Position numbers and translations under genes: made by a program. DNA of 64,000 nucleotides from JANJUB01 sp964586225 (GTDB taxonomy: Bacteria; Armatimonadota; Fimbriimonadia; Fimbriimonadales; Fimbriimonadaceae): positions 6,735-70,734 of the forward strand of contig CAZPHD010000010.1 in NCBI GenBank assembly GCA_964586225.1, given 5' to 3'. Shown here piece after piece: positions 26,152-35,242 of this stretch. Within the stretch, counting starts at the first letter, position 1. Every line of letters begins with the position of its first letter. The notes under the pieces are model-generated. The model was not told the origin of the DNA. It searched no databases and saw only the letters and a program-made list of their open reading frames with translations.

Positions 26152-27539
26152 TCCGCATCGTCGGAGCAGGTTTCTCGGGTGTGGAAGCCGCGTGGGGCTT
26201 GGCCGAGCGGGGCCACGTAGTGACGATCTACGAGATGCGCCCCGTCGAGATGACCCCGGCCCACACGAGCGACCAGTTCGCCGAGTTGGTGTGCTCAAAC
26301 TCGTTCAAGTCCAAAGCTCCCGACAGTCCAGCGGGTCAACTGAAAGCCGAGATGCAAGCGCTCGGGTCGCTCGTGCTGATGACCGCCTACGAACACGAGG
26401 TCCCGGGCGGTCAGGCGCTTGCTGTGGATCGCGATCGATTCGCTCAAGCGATCACCGCCAAGATGGAGGCGCATCCGAACATTCACGTTCAGCGGCGGCC
26501 GGTTACATCCGGCGACGTCGAAGGTTGGCTTGCGAGCGGCGATATCGTCGTGCTTGCAACAGGCCCACTTACAAGCGATGACCTCTCGACATGGCTCGCG
26601 AGCCAAACCGGTCGCACGCATCTCTACTTCTATGATGCGGTCGCGCCGACCGTGGAGGCGGCCTCGCTTGATATGGACATTGTCTTCGCCCAGAGTCGCT
26701 ATGACAAGGGCGAAGGCGACGACTACCTGAACTGCCCGTTCGACAAACCGACCTACGAGGCGTTTGTTGATGCGCTGATTACAGCTGAGCGTGCGCCGAT
26801 CCATGCATTTGAAGCGGGCGGCAAACGCGATGCGTCGCCGACCGAGATCGAGGGCCAGTTCATTGAGAAAATCAAGTACTTCGCGGGATGCACTCCGATT
26901 GAGGCCATTGCCGAGAAGGGGCGAGATTCGCTCCGCTTCGGTAACTTCAAGCCCGTCGGCCTGACCGATCCGCGTACGGAACGCCGTCCGTACGCCGCAC
27001 TCCAACTGCGGCCCGAGAACCGGGAGAAGACGCTCTACTCGCTCGTTGCCTGCCAGACCCGGTTGAAGTGGGGCGAACAGAGACGGGTGTTTGGGCTGGT
27101 GCCGGGGTTAGCGAACGCCGAGTTCGTTCGGTTTGGCGTGATCCACCGGAACACCTATGTCGATGCGCCCACGGTTCTTGAAAGTGATTTGTCGCTGAAA
27201 GGTCACTCGAATCTCTACTTATCCGGCCAGTTGACGGGCGTCGAGGGATATGTCGAGAGCGCGGCGATGGGCATCTATACGGCGGTCGTCATTGACGCAA
27301 AGTTCCGTAGTTTGGAACCTGAAAGTCCGCCGTTGGCCAGTGCCTATGGCTCCTTAATCGGCCATCTGCAAGACCCGACCGATCGTGAGTTTGCGCCGAT
27401 GAACATCAACTGGGGACTCTTCCCCGATCCAGAGCTCGAACTTAAACCCGGCAAGAAGCGGGTGGACAAGGGGCTCATCCGAGAGACCAAACTGAACCGA
27501 GCGCGTGAAGCTTTCGAGGCGTGGAGGCGTCGACTCTAA
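26148..27539 (+). CDS. trmFO: tRNA (m5U54) methyltransferase, folate/FAD-dependent
   Basis: A 463-residue flavoenzyme that makes 5-methyluridine at position 54 of the tRNA T-loop using methylenetetrahydrofolate and FADH2. The FAD-binding IRIVGAGFSGVEAAWGLAER opens the protein. ELVCSNSFKS (about residues 44-53), DYLNCPFDKPTYEAF (about 196-210), LRPENREKTLYSLVACQT and SGQLTGVEGYVES are family hallmarks. I chose ATG 26148, since a longer open frame from 26076 only shadows the upstream gene and would add residues ahead of the nucleotide-binding motif. The GH15 gene starts at the very next base after the stop. Confidence 0.95.
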   Translation: MIRIVGAGFSGVEAAWGLAERGHVVTIYEMRPVEMTPAHTSDQFAELVCSNSFKSKAPDSPAGQLKAEMQALGSLVLMTAYEHEVPGGQALAVDRDRFAQAITAKMEAHPNIHVQRRPVTSGDVEGWLASGDIVVLATGPLTSDDLSTWLASQTGRTHLYFYDAVAPTVEAASLDMDIVFAQSRYDKGEGDDYLNCPFDKPTYEAFVDALITAERAPIHAFEAGGKRDASPTEIEGQFIEKIKYFAGCTPIEAIAEKGRDSLRFGNFKPVGLTDPRTERRPYAALQLRPENREKTLYSLVACQTRLKWGEQRRVFGLVPGLANAEFVRFGVIHRNTYVDAPTVLESDLSLKGHSNLYLSGQLTGVEGYVESAAMGIYTAVVIDAKFRSLEPESPPLASAYGSLIGHLQDPTDREFAPMNINWGLFPDPELELKPGKKRVDKGLIRETKLNRAREAFEAWRRRL

Positions 27540-29387
27540 ATGCCACGCCCCCTGGTGTTTGGCAACGGTCGGTTGCTTGTGCAGTGCGACCACCGCGGCA
27601 ACATCCGCGACTTCAGTTGGCCGGTTGGCATCTGGAACCACCTGAGTGGACGCGCGGTACGCATCGGCATTTGGGCCGAGGGCGGATTTTCGTGGCTTGA
27701 CGCGGCGGGATGGGAGCGATCGCATCGCTATGCCTCGGCGGAACCGTTGGTCGGTGTGGAGACGCACGATTCCGCCGAGTTGGGGGTGCGACTTGAGATC
27801 ACGTCGTGGCTCTTCTCCCCACCCCCCAACCCCCTCCCCTCGAAGACAATGCCCTTCGAGGAGAGGGGGAGTTCGGATACGTTCCGACGTTTGTTCACCT
27901 TGACGAACCTCCGCGACCAATCCCGCGAAGTCCGGCTGTTCGTGACCCACGACTTCCGAATCATGGAAAGCGACATCGGGGATTGCGCGCTTTGGCACCC
28001 GGTGCTGGAGGGCATCGTCCACTTCAAGGGTCCAGTGTCGATTCTTGCGCGGCTTGAAGACTCCGACCAGTTCGCCTGCGGTATCACCGAGTTTGGAGAC
28101 CTTGAAGGAACGTGGCGCGACGCCGAAGATGGTGAACTGAGCGGCAACCCCATCGCCCAGGGTTCGGTGGATTCGACCCTGCGGGCTTGCGTTCAACTGG
28201 CGGCTCACGGCGTTGGCCAGTTGCAGTATGAGCTCCGAATTGCGGAGCGAATGGAGGACCTCGGACCGTTCGCCTGGACACCGGCTCCAAACGATTCCCA
28301 CGAGGCGCATCAGGGTTCCCACGAGGTCGCCGGGTGGTTTTCCCCGGCGCAAGACCATCTCGACCTCGCCATCATCCGAACCCAAATCGCCGACACGGGG
28401 GCGGTGCTCGCCGCTAATGACTCCGACATCATGGAGACCAACCGAGCGAACTACAGCTACTGCTGGCCGCGCGATGCCGCCAACGTCTTGCAAGAACTGA
28501 TCGAGCGCGGACACACCGAAGAAGCGATCCGATTCGTCGAGTGGGCCAAGCGCGCGATCGCTCCCCGTCCGTTCTTCCTACAGAAATACCGCGCAGATGG
28601 CACCGTCGGCGCCACCTGGCACCCGTGGACCGTTGGCTTGCCCATCCAACAAGACGAGACGGCCAGCGTCGTGAGCCTCGTCGCTCGACTCGCCACGATT
28701 GATGACGCCACCTTTGATCTGCTCGTGCGAAAGCCGCTGGAATTCTTCCTCACGTTCCGCGACTCGAAGGGCCTTCCCCTCCCAAGCTACGACCTTTGGG
28801 AAGAGCGCCGAGGAGTTCATGCCCACACCGTGGCCACGGTGATCGCCGCCTTTCGCGATGGTGCGAGGATCACCTCGGATCGCGATGAGCAACTTCGTTG
28901 GAGCGAAGCCGCCGTCGAGATGACGGCTGCGTTTCGGCGGCACTTAGTCTGCCCCCAGACCGGACGGATCTTCCGAAACACCGACGAACACGGCACGATT
29001 GACGCGGCCACGCTCCTGGTTGAGTTCCTTGATGTGCTTCCGAAGGGAGATCCGATCTATGCGGCCAATCGCACCGCGGTTGAATCAGCGCTGTGGGTAG
29101 AGACGGAGATCGGCGGCCTCGCCCGCTACCAGGGCGACTACTACTTCCGCGTCAGCGACGACGTGCCGGGCAATCCCTGGATCATAACCACGCTCTGGCT
29201 GGCCCAGTCGTATGCTCTCAGCGGAGACAAGGATCGTGCGCGAGAACTGCTGGATTGGGTCAATCGATGGGCAGATCCGACCGGCGTGCTCCCCGAGCAA
29301 GTGCACCCTTACACCGGCGAGCCGCTGAGCGTGGCCCCGCTCACCTGGTCACATGCCGAGCGACTACGCACGCGCCGTCTGCTCTAG
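27540..29387 (+). CDS. GH15 glucoamylase-family hydrolase with in-frame repeat insertion
   Basis: A 615-residue cytoplasmic enzyme (no signal peptide) of the GH15 family, which releases glucose from alpha-glucans or trehalose. The N-terminal beta-sandwich domain (about residues 1-270) is followed by an (alpha/alpha)6 barrel: YSYCWPRDAANVLQELIE (about 304-321), the catalytic acid in LPSYDLWEERRGVH, and the base Glu in GVLPEQVHPYTGEPLS. A Pro-rich stretch from FSPPPNPLPSK to FEERGSS (about residues 92-112) is encoded by a palindromic C/G-rich repeat related to one at 39381-39424. The stop overlaps the convergent cysteine synthase gene by 24 nt. Confidence 0.85.
   Translation: MPRPLVFGNGRLLVQCDHRGNIRDFSWPVGIWNHLSGRAVRIGIWAEGGFSWLDAAGWERSHRYASAEPLVGVETHDSAELGVRLEITSWLFSPPPNPLPSKTMPFEERGSSDTFRRLFTLTNLRDQSREVRLFVTHDFRIMESDIGDCALWHPVLEGIVHFKGPVSILARLEDSDQFACGITEFGDLEGTWRDAEDGELSGNPIAQGSVDSTLRACVQLAAHGVGQLQYELRIAERMEDLGPFAWTPAPNDSHEAHQGSHEVAGWFSPAQDHLDLAIIRTQIADTGAVLAANDSDIMETNRANYSYCWPRDAANVLQELIERGHTEEAIRFVEWAKRAIAPRPFFLQKYRADGTVGATWHPWTVGLPIQQDETASVVSLVARLATIDDATFDLLVRKPLEFFLTFRDSKGLPLPSYDLWEERRGVHAHTVATVIAAFRDGARITSDRDEQLRWSEAAVEMTAAFRRHLVCPQTGRIFRNTDEHGTIDAATLLVEFLDVLPKGDPIYAANRTAVESALWVETEIGGLARYQGDYYFRVSDDVPGNPWIITTLWLAQSYALSGDKDRARELLDWVNRWADPTGVLPEQVHPYTGEPLSVAPLTWSHAERLRTRRLL
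27814..27870 (+). repeat. In-frame C/G-rich hairpin repeat inside the GH15 gene
   Basis: CCCCACCCCCCAACCCCCTC is followed by a hairpin with arms CTCGAAG/CTTCGAG flanked by C-rich and G-rich tracts. The reverse complement of 39381-39424 shows the same order (CCCCTCACCCCCCAACCCCC, then GGGGCGAGGGGGA). Its length here keeps the reading frame open. Confidence 0.7.
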
Positions 29388-30319
29388 ATCGATGCAACGG
29401 TGCGCGAAGGCGCAGGTCCCCGGGTCGCTCGGACAGAGTCCGTGACCCTGATACTTTGCAAAGCCATCGCTGAAGACGGTAGCTACCAACTCGTGCTTGG
29501 ATTGCAGTCGCTTCGCTGCGAGGTAGTTCGCGCCGGATGAGATGCCGACGCACAGCCCGTGGGCCGAGCGCAGGTGCTTCGCTGCCTCAATCGCGTCATC
29601 GCTCGCGATCACTTCGACGCCGGTAATGATTGGATGAAGCCCACCGGCACCGTCCGAGGCAATTGCGGGAATGAATCCGTCGCCGATGCCGTAGATCGCA
29701 TGCGGTCCGGCGGGTCCACCGGACATCACCGCCGACTCGGCGGGTTCAACGGCCACAACGGCGACGTCAGGCCATTCCTCGCGCAGGGCGGTGCCGACGC
29801 CGATCAGAGTTCCCCCCGTACCCACGCCCGCCACAAAGGCATGGATCCGCTGATGGGAGGCAAGCAGTTCGGCGCCAGTCCCGTGTTGGTGACACAGAGG
29901 GTTGAGCGGGTTGGAGAATTGGTCAGGATTAAACCAATCGTTGTCTGCGCCATTCGATCTCGAATCTCCGCCGCTTCGGCAAAGCTACCCTCGACGGAAC
30001 ACAGGATGAGCTCGGCCCCCAAATCGCGGATTCGGGCCTTACGCTCGTCGGTCATGTTCTCAGGCATCACGATCGTGACCGGATGGCCCAGCTTGGCCCC
30101 AAAGTAGGCCATCGCGATACCCGTGTTGCCGCTCGTGGCCTCGACAATCGGCTGACCGGGGCGGAGCAACCCACGCCGTTTGGATTCGCTGAGAATTGCC
30201 CAAGCGACCCGATCTTTGACACTACCGGTGCGATTCACGCACTCAAGCTTGACGAGGATGCCTTCGACCTCAAGGGTCGGTGTATCGCCCACTCCGGGAT
30301 ACTTTGCAAAAGCCAGCAC
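29364..30319 (-). pseudogene. Cysteine synthase (PLP-dependent CysK/CysM family), one frameshift
   Basis: Two frames make one PLP enzyme of about 317 residues that would form cysteine from O-acetylserine or O-phosphoserine and sulfide. The first starts at GTG 30319 (AAGGAG upstream) and carries the PLP lysine in RTGSVKDRVAWA and the phosphate loop EATSGNTGIAMAYFG. The second carries DWFNPDQFSNPLNPLCH, the loop VGTGGTLIG and GISSGANYLAAKR. The frame is lost near 29950-29956, just after EAAEIRD; adding one base restores RNGADNDWFNP. All active-site motifs survive, so this is either a very recent mutation or a sequence error. The C-terminus has an unusual Cys/His tail (HGLCPSDPGTCAFAHRC). Confidence 0.82.
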
Positions 30320-30368
30320 GAGGACTCCTTAGCCCCTCCCGAGCCGAACCTAGTTTATCCGAACCCGA

Positions 30369-30710
30369 TCAGATGTTCGCCATGGGCGGCGGCGTGGGCG
30401 CGAAAGAAGCGGCCGTGAACCAGACCAGCCAAACCGTGACATAGGCGGCACTGCCCCAGAGCGAAGCTTTGCGGACAAAGTCCAGATTGAACTGGGCGTA
30501 CCAGGCGAGCACCAACCAGCCCGCGACGAGTGTGGCTCCTTTGACGAGCGCGAACAGCCACTCGCTCTGCTCGATGAACACCCGCATCAGTGGATTAAGC
30601 TCAACGATCTGACCTTGGGCGTGAAGCACCGCCGTCACCACGAGGTCAACGACTCCAATTCCAACGAAGAGCAAAATCGCTCGGGTGGGGATGGCTTCTT
30701 TCACGGTCAT
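30369..30710 (-). CDS. DUF5658-like small membrane protein
   Basis: A 113-residue protein with three hydrophobic segments (about residues 10-30, 48-68 and 78-100). The pattern T-x-x-L--G-x-x-E-x-N-P-L-M between the first two (here QGQIVELNPLMRVF) matches DUF5658-type membrane proteins of unknown function. I took ATG 30710, which has GAGG upstream. The preceding DacB reading frame runs 65 nt into it, probably an artefact of a C7 homopolymer (30734-30740). Confidence 0.65.
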   Translation of the reverse strand: MTVKEAIPTRAILLFVGIGVVDLVVTAVLHAQGQIVELNPLMRVFIEQSEWLFALVKGATLVAGWLVLAWYAQFNLDFVRKASLWGSAAYVTVWLVWFTAASFAPTPPPMANI

Positions 30711-31980
30711 AGTAATCCTCAAAATCCGTGCCGCGGGGGGGTGCTCCTATCTTAGCCACGATCTCGTCTTGCAAACGTCGAATATCAGTTGCCGGGGCCA
30801 CAAAGTGGTTGAAAACGAGTGATATTGCTAGGGTCTTGCCCTCGGCATCTGTGGAAAGGCCGCTGAGCGAAGAGACCGAGTTCAGCGAGCCGGTCTTCCC
30901 CCAGAAAGGAAACCCCTGCAATCGGTTCTTAAGCGTGCCCTCTCCGGGGGCGGCGAGCCACTCTCGCCATTCGGGCCACCGGCGATCGGCAAAATGCAGG
31001 AGCGTCGTTAGGGCACGAGCGGACACAAGGTTATGCCGGCTGAGACCGGAGCCGTCCATCGGTCGCAGCCACGCGGTATCGAGCCCCGTCTCGGCCACGA
31101 GCCGTTTCTTCATGCGCTCGGCAGCTTCCGTATAGGGCGCGTCGGGGCGAACAAACGGCGCTTCATGGGCGGCCGCACTCAGCAAGAGAGCCTCGGAAAC
31201 AAAGTTGTCGCTCCGCTCCAAGCAATCCTTGACGATCTCGCCCAGGGGCGGCGAGATCAGGACGACATCAGGAGGGCGGTTCGGGGTGGTCTCGGTGCGG
31301 CCTTCGAGCTTCGCACCAAGGACGAGCGCGGCTGCGACTTCGGCATCGGGCACCGCCAGCGTGTCGAGCAGTTCATCGGTCTTCGGCAGGCGCTTCGGAA
31401 CGGTGACGACGCCACGAGACGGATCATAGCGAAGGCGCGAACCCTCGACAATCCGCACGCCGTAGTTTGCCGGACGAAGCGTCGCCGTGCCATTGCGATT
31501 CCAGAGTTCAAAGCCACCACGATCGACCGAAAATGCCGCTGGGCGGGCGGCATAACGATTCGGCAAGTCATCCCATTCCCACCCTGGGGGCGTCACGGTC
31601 GGATAGGCCGACTTCACCCGTAACGTCGCCCCCTTGGGAACCTGAAGGGTTTCTCTCGCTCCCACCAGCTGGGCATGCGTGATGGCGGGATGGGCCTGCG
31701 CCTCGGCGATGATCACGGTCCCTTCGCGCCAGAGCTTAAGTTCACCGCGATGCTCAGGGCCGAGCACAAGTAGCGCGTAGATCGCACTGAGAATCTTCTG
31801 ATTGCTCGCCGGCACCAGCCGATGATCGGGATTGCGCTCGTAGAGCACCGTGCCGTCCGCGTCGGTCACGAGCGCCGCTGAGACTGACCCTTTGACTTCG
31901 GGCCGCGCAAAGTAGTCGTCTAGGTCGATCCCCGGCGAGGTCAATGCAACCCATCCTAGAGTCAGCGCGGCGAGATTCAC
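30646..31980 (-). CDS. dacB: D-alanyl-D-alanine carboxypeptidase/endopeptidase (PBP4 type)
   Basis: A 444-residue secreted penicillin-binding protein that trims peptidoglycan stem peptides or cleaves cross-links in the periplasm. It has a short signal peptide. The active-site serine is in PASNQKIL (SxxK, about residue 57), the second motif in DGSGLSRHNLVS and the third in FWGKTGSL. Between the first two lies the insert domain typical of PBP4/Dac. It starts at GTG without a clear ribosome site. The last ~20 residues after KIGAPPRG lie beyond a C7 run and overlap the next gene by 65 nt, so the natural C-terminus is probably shorter. Confidence 0.88.
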   Translation of the reverse strand: MNLAALTLGWVALTSPGIDLDDYFARPEVKGSVSAALVTDADGTVLYERNPDHRLVPASNQKILSAIYALLVLGPEHRGELKLWREGTVIIAEAQAHPAITHAQLVGARETLQVPKGATLRVKSAYPTVTPPGWEWDDLPNRYAARPAAFSVDRGGFELWNRNGTATLRPANYGVRIVEGSRLRYDPSRGVVTVPKRLPKTDELLDTLAVPDAEVAAALVLGAKLEGRTETTPNRPPDVVLISPPLGEIVKDCLERSDNFVSEALLLSAAAHEAPFVRPDAPYTEAAERMKKRLVAETGLDTAWLRPMDGSGLSRHNLVSARALTTLLHFADRRWPEWREWLAAPGEGTLKNRLQGFPFWGKTGSLNSVSSLSGLSTDAEGKTLAISLVFNHFVAPATDIRRLQDEIVAKIGAPPRGTDFEDYYDRERSHPHPSDFALRWNWSR

Positions 31981-32043
31981 ATTGCTAACGACGTCTCACC
32001 ATGCCCATCTGTGCCTAGGTTCAAACGGGTACCCTAACGGTCG

Positions 32044-32886
32044 ATGAAGATTCGACTCGGACACTCGCCAGACAGCGACGACGCATTCATGTTTTGGGGC
32101 CTTGCCGAGGGTCCTGTCGAGACCGATCACGAGTTCGAACACATCCTGCGCGATATTCAAACCCTCAACGAGTGGGCGATGGAGGGGAAGCTCGAATCCA
32201 CCGCGATCTCGGTCCATGCGTTCGCTTATGTCGCCGACAAATACGCTCTGCTTCGGCACGGGGGTAGCTTCGGCGAGCAATACGGCCCGATGATCGTTGC
32301 CGCGCGCGATTTGTCGCCGGACGAACTCAAGGACACCGTCATCGCCGTTCCCGGCAAGCTCACCTCCGCATTTCTCCAGCTCAATCTCTACTTCGAGGAC
32401 CAGTATGGCGAGGGCGTTAAGCCGAAGTTTGAGGTCGTGCCCTTTGACGAAATCATTCCCGCGATCCAGGATGGTCGCTTCGTTGCAGGCCTCATCATTC
32501 ATGAGGGCCAGCTCACCTACGCGAAGGAAGGTATGACCCTCATCGCCGACATGGGCAAGTGGTGGAATGCCAAAAACGGCTTGCCTTTGCCGCTCGGCGT
32601 CAACGTGGTCCGCAAAGATCTCGGCGAGGACATCGTCAAGGAAGTGAGCCGATGCATGCGCGAATCCATCCAAGCTTCGCTCACGCACCGCGATGAAGCC
32701 CTGGAGTATGCGCTGAAGTTTGCGCGTGGCATGGACACGCCGACCAGCGATGAGTTTGTCGGCATGTATGTGAACCAACGCACCCTTGACATGGGTGATG
32801 AAGGCGTTCGCGCGATCCGGCTGCTGCTGAGCGAAGGCGCTCGGATCGGAATGGTGCCCCCGGTGACGGTCGACGTCGTCGATTAG
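32044..32886 (+). CDS. mqnD: MqnD-like 1,4-dihydroxy-6-naphthoate synthase (futalosine pathway)
   Basis: A 280-residue protein of the menaquinone-biosynthesis branch of the periplasmic-binding-protein fold. It opens with IRLGHSPDSDDAFMFWGLAE, the MqnA/MqnD phosphate-loop signature, and contains ESTAISVHAFAYV, IAVPGKLTSAFLQL (about residues 100-113) and IIHEGQLTYAKEGM. MqnD turns cyclic dehypoxanthinyl futalosine into dihydroxynaphthoate, so menaquinone is probably made by the futalosine route. No other mqn genes are in the window. MqnA and related substrate-binding proteins are alternatives, but the SPDSDDAFMF motif and length favour MqnD. Confidence 0.75.
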   Translation: MKIRLGHSPDSDDAFMFWGLAEGPVETDHEFEHILRDIQTLNEWAMEGKLESTAISVHAFAYVADKYALLRHGGSFGEQYGPMIVAARDLSPDELKDTVIAVPGKLTSAFLQLNLYFEDQYGEGVKPKFEVVPFDEIIPAIQDGRFVAGLIIHEGQLTYAKEGMTLIADMGKWWNAKNGLPLPLGVNVVRKDLGEDIVKEVSRCMRESIQASLTHRDEALEYALKFARGMDTPTSDEFVGMYVNQRTLDMGDEGVRAIRLLLSEGARIGMVPPVTVDVVD

Positions 32887-32946
32887 GCGAAAGCGCGGCT
32901 ATACTGGATGCTATGTCAGCAACGGCGCTGACCCCGCGAATCATCC

Positions 32947-35172
32947 ATGTCCGCTCCGGCATTCGACATCATTCACGAATGGGAGGAGCCTCAGGAGCTC
33001 CACGAGCTTCTCGAGGCCATTCGCGAACGCCGTCAGGACGCCGATCTACAGCGCGTCCGATACGCCTTCTACATCGCTGAGCAAGCCCACGCTGGGCAGG
33101 TGCGGGGTTCGGGCGAGGCCTACATCACACACCCGATCGCCGTCGCTCACATCTTAGCCGAGCTCCAGGTAGACGACGACACGATTGTAGCGGCCTTGTT
33201 GCATGACGTTCTCGAAGATACTGCCCAAAGCCGAGAGTCGCTGGCTGAGGTGTTTGGCGAGGACGTGGTGGAACTCGTTGAGGGCGTCACCAAGCTCAAG
33301 TTCAAGATTCCGAACGAGGCGACCGCCCGCCAAAAGGCCGTAGCCGAAACCACACGTGCCGCCGAGAGTCTCCGCAAGATGCTCCTGGCGATGGCGAAAG
33401 ACTTCCGCGTCGTCATCATCAAACTCGCTGACCGGCTGCACAACATGCAAACGCTTGAGGGTCTCTCGCCCGAGAAGCGCACGCGAATCGCGAACGAGAC
33501 TCTTGATGTTTACGCACCCCTCGCCGCCCGCCTCGGCATCTGGGAGATCAAGTGGCAACTTGAAGACTTGGCCTTCAAGCACCTCCACCCCGAAGAGTTC
33601 CAACGCGTGAGTGAGCTGGTTGCCAAGACCCGCACGGAGCGTCAAAAACAAGTCAACAGCGCCATCCTCCAGCTTAAAGAGCGCCTTGAGAGCAAGGGCA
33701 TGCGCAACTTTGACATCACGGGCCGCCCGAAGCACCTCTTCTCGATTTTCAACAAGATGGTGAAGCAGGGACTCGACTTCCACGAGATTTACGACCTGCT
33801 CGCGATCCGCGTGATGGCTGGGGACACGAAGGATTGCTACCTGACGCTCATGGAAGTCCACGATCTGTGGATGCCGATCCCTGGTTTGTTCTTCGATTAC
33901 ATCGCAACCCCCAAGCCCAACGGCTACCAGTCGCTCCACACCAAGGTTGTCGGCCCCGCCGGAGAGCCGATTGAAGTACAGATCCGCACGCGAGACATGC
34001 ACGCCATCGCCGAATACGGTGTCGCGGCTCACTGGACTTACAAAGAGGGCAAAGCCGTCGCCAGCGAAACCACACGCCTCAGCCGGCTTCGACAGCAACT
34101 CTTCGACTGGTCGTCCGATGCCCGGACCAGCTCCGATTTTCTCCGTTCGCTCTCGACCGATCTGTTCAGCGAGCAAGTCTTCGTGTTCACGCCAAAGGGC
34201 GACGTGCTTGACTTGCCCAAGGATTCGACGCCCATCGACTTCGCCTTCCGTGTCCACACCGAGTTGGGCCTGTCGGTCGTGGGTGCCAAGATCAACGGCG
34301 TGATGGTTCCGCTTCCGACAAAGCTCAAGAACGGCGATGTTGTCGAGCTCGTCACCCGCGCCAACGCGCAACCCAGCCTAGACTGGCTGGAGTTTGTGCG
34401 TTCGAGCCACGCCCGAAACAAGCTCCGCGCTCACTTCCGCAAGCAAAGCCGTTTCGAAGACGCGCAGCGCGGCAAGGACCTTCTCGAAAAGGAGCTTCGC
34501 TCCATGCGGCTGGAGGCCAAGGAGTTTGTCGGCGAAGATCGGCTTCAGACCGTCGTCCACCACTTCGACGGGGTTGAAAACGCGACCGACCTACTGGCCA
34601 AGATCGGGAGCGGATTGCTGTCGGTACAGAACGTCATCAACAAACTCCGCGGGCATGTCGCCGAAGTTGCGCCCGACCAGATTCAAACCGCACGTACGAA
34701 GGAAGGCAAGCTGACGCTGTCGAAGGACGGTATTGACGGCGTTGTCATTCATCGCGCCAAGTGTTGCGAACCCATCCCCGGCGACGACGTGGTTGGATAT
34801 GTCACCCGCGGCCGGGGCATCATGCTTCACCGCAAGGCGTGCCCCAACGCGATTCACTTCGAGAATGAAGAGCCGGAGCGTCTGCTGCGGTTGGATTGGC
34901 CCAGCGACGGCTCGCACTTCGCGGTGAGTTTGAAGATCGTTACGTTAAACCGTCAGGGACTCTTGATGGACATATCCACGATCTTTGGAGAGTCGCAGAC
35001 CAACGTGTCAGCGGCCAAGATCCGCACGATGCCCAACCACACCGCCGAGATCGAGGTGTCGATTGACGTGCGAGATACCGCGCACCTACAATTGGTGATG
35101 GCCAAGATCTCGAACTTCTCGGATGTGATCAGCATCCTGCGGATGTTCGGCCGGATCGTGCCGAAGGCGTAG
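32947..35172 (+). CDS. relA: RelA/SpoT-type (p)ppGpp synthetase/hydrolase
   Basis: A 741-residue long Rel-family protein that makes and probably degrades the stringent-response alarmone. It has an HD hydrolase domain (about residues 40-200) with the intact metal site (HPIAVAHIL, HDVLEDT, DRLHNMQT), and a synthetase domain (about 240-370) with GRPKHLFSIFNKM and YDLLAIRVM. A TGS domain (about 400-465, VFTPKGDVLDLP), a zinc-finger-like segment (KCCEPIPGDDV and HRKACPN) and a C-terminal ACT domain (about 660-741) follow. With an intact HD site it is likely bifunctional. A -10 box TATACT lies at 32900-32905. There is no ribosome site before the ATG. Confidence 0.94.
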   Translation: MSAPAFDIIHEWEEPQELHELLEAIRERRQDADLQRVRYAFYIAEQAHAGQVRGSGEAYITHPIAVAHILAELQVDDDTIVAALLHDVLEDTAQSRESLAEVFGEDVVELVEGVTKLKFKIPNEATARQKAVAETTRAAESLRKMLLAMAKDFRVVIIKLADRLHNMQTLEGLSPEKRTRIANETLDVYAPLAARLGIWEIKWQLEDLAFKHLHPEEFQRVSELVAKTRTERQKQVNSAILQLKERLESKGMRNFDITGRPKHLFSIFNKMVKQGLDFHEIYDLLAIRVMAGDTKDCYLTLMEVHDLWMPIPGLFFDYIATPKPNGYQSLHTKVVGPAGEPIEVQIRTRDMHAIAEYGVAAHWTYKEGKAVASETTRLSRLRQQLFDWSSDARTSSDFLRSLSTDLFSEQVFVFTPKGDVLDLPKDSTPIDFAFRVHTELGLSVVGAKINGVMVPLPTKLKNGDVVELVTRANAQPSLDWLEFVRSSHARNKLRAHFRKQSRFEDAQRGKDLLEKELRSMRLEAKEFVGEDRLQTVVHHFDGVENATDLLAKIGSGLLSVQNVINKLRGHVAEVAPDQIQTARTKEGKLTLSKDGIDGVVIHRAKCCEPIPGDDVVGYVTRGRGIMLHRKACPNAIHFENEEPERLLRLDWPSDGSHFAVSLKIVTLNRQGLLMDISTIFGESQTNVSAAKIRTMPNHTAEIEVSIDVRDTAHLQLVMAKISNFSDVISILRMFGRIVPKA

Positions 35173-35194
35173 CTTCACATCAAATGTAGCCAAG

Positions 35195-35237
35195 GGATGA
35201 TACGTGCCCGTGGAATCTCCGGCGGCACGTATCATCC
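35195..35237. terminator. Perfect 14-bp inverted repeat between convergent genes
   Basis: GGATGATACGTGCC (35195-35208) and its exact complement (35224-35237) flank a 15-nt loop. It fills the gap between the convergent rel and acyl-CoA dehydrogenase genes, so a bidirectional terminator or mRNA-end hairpin is the simplest reading. There is no U-tract on either side. Confidence 0.5.
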
Positions 35238-35242
35238 ACCGG

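Noticed and set aside
33154..34371. Minus-strand open frame of 405 codons opposite rel
   Set aside because: Shadow of the RelA/SpoT gene; no motifs, low-complexity translation.
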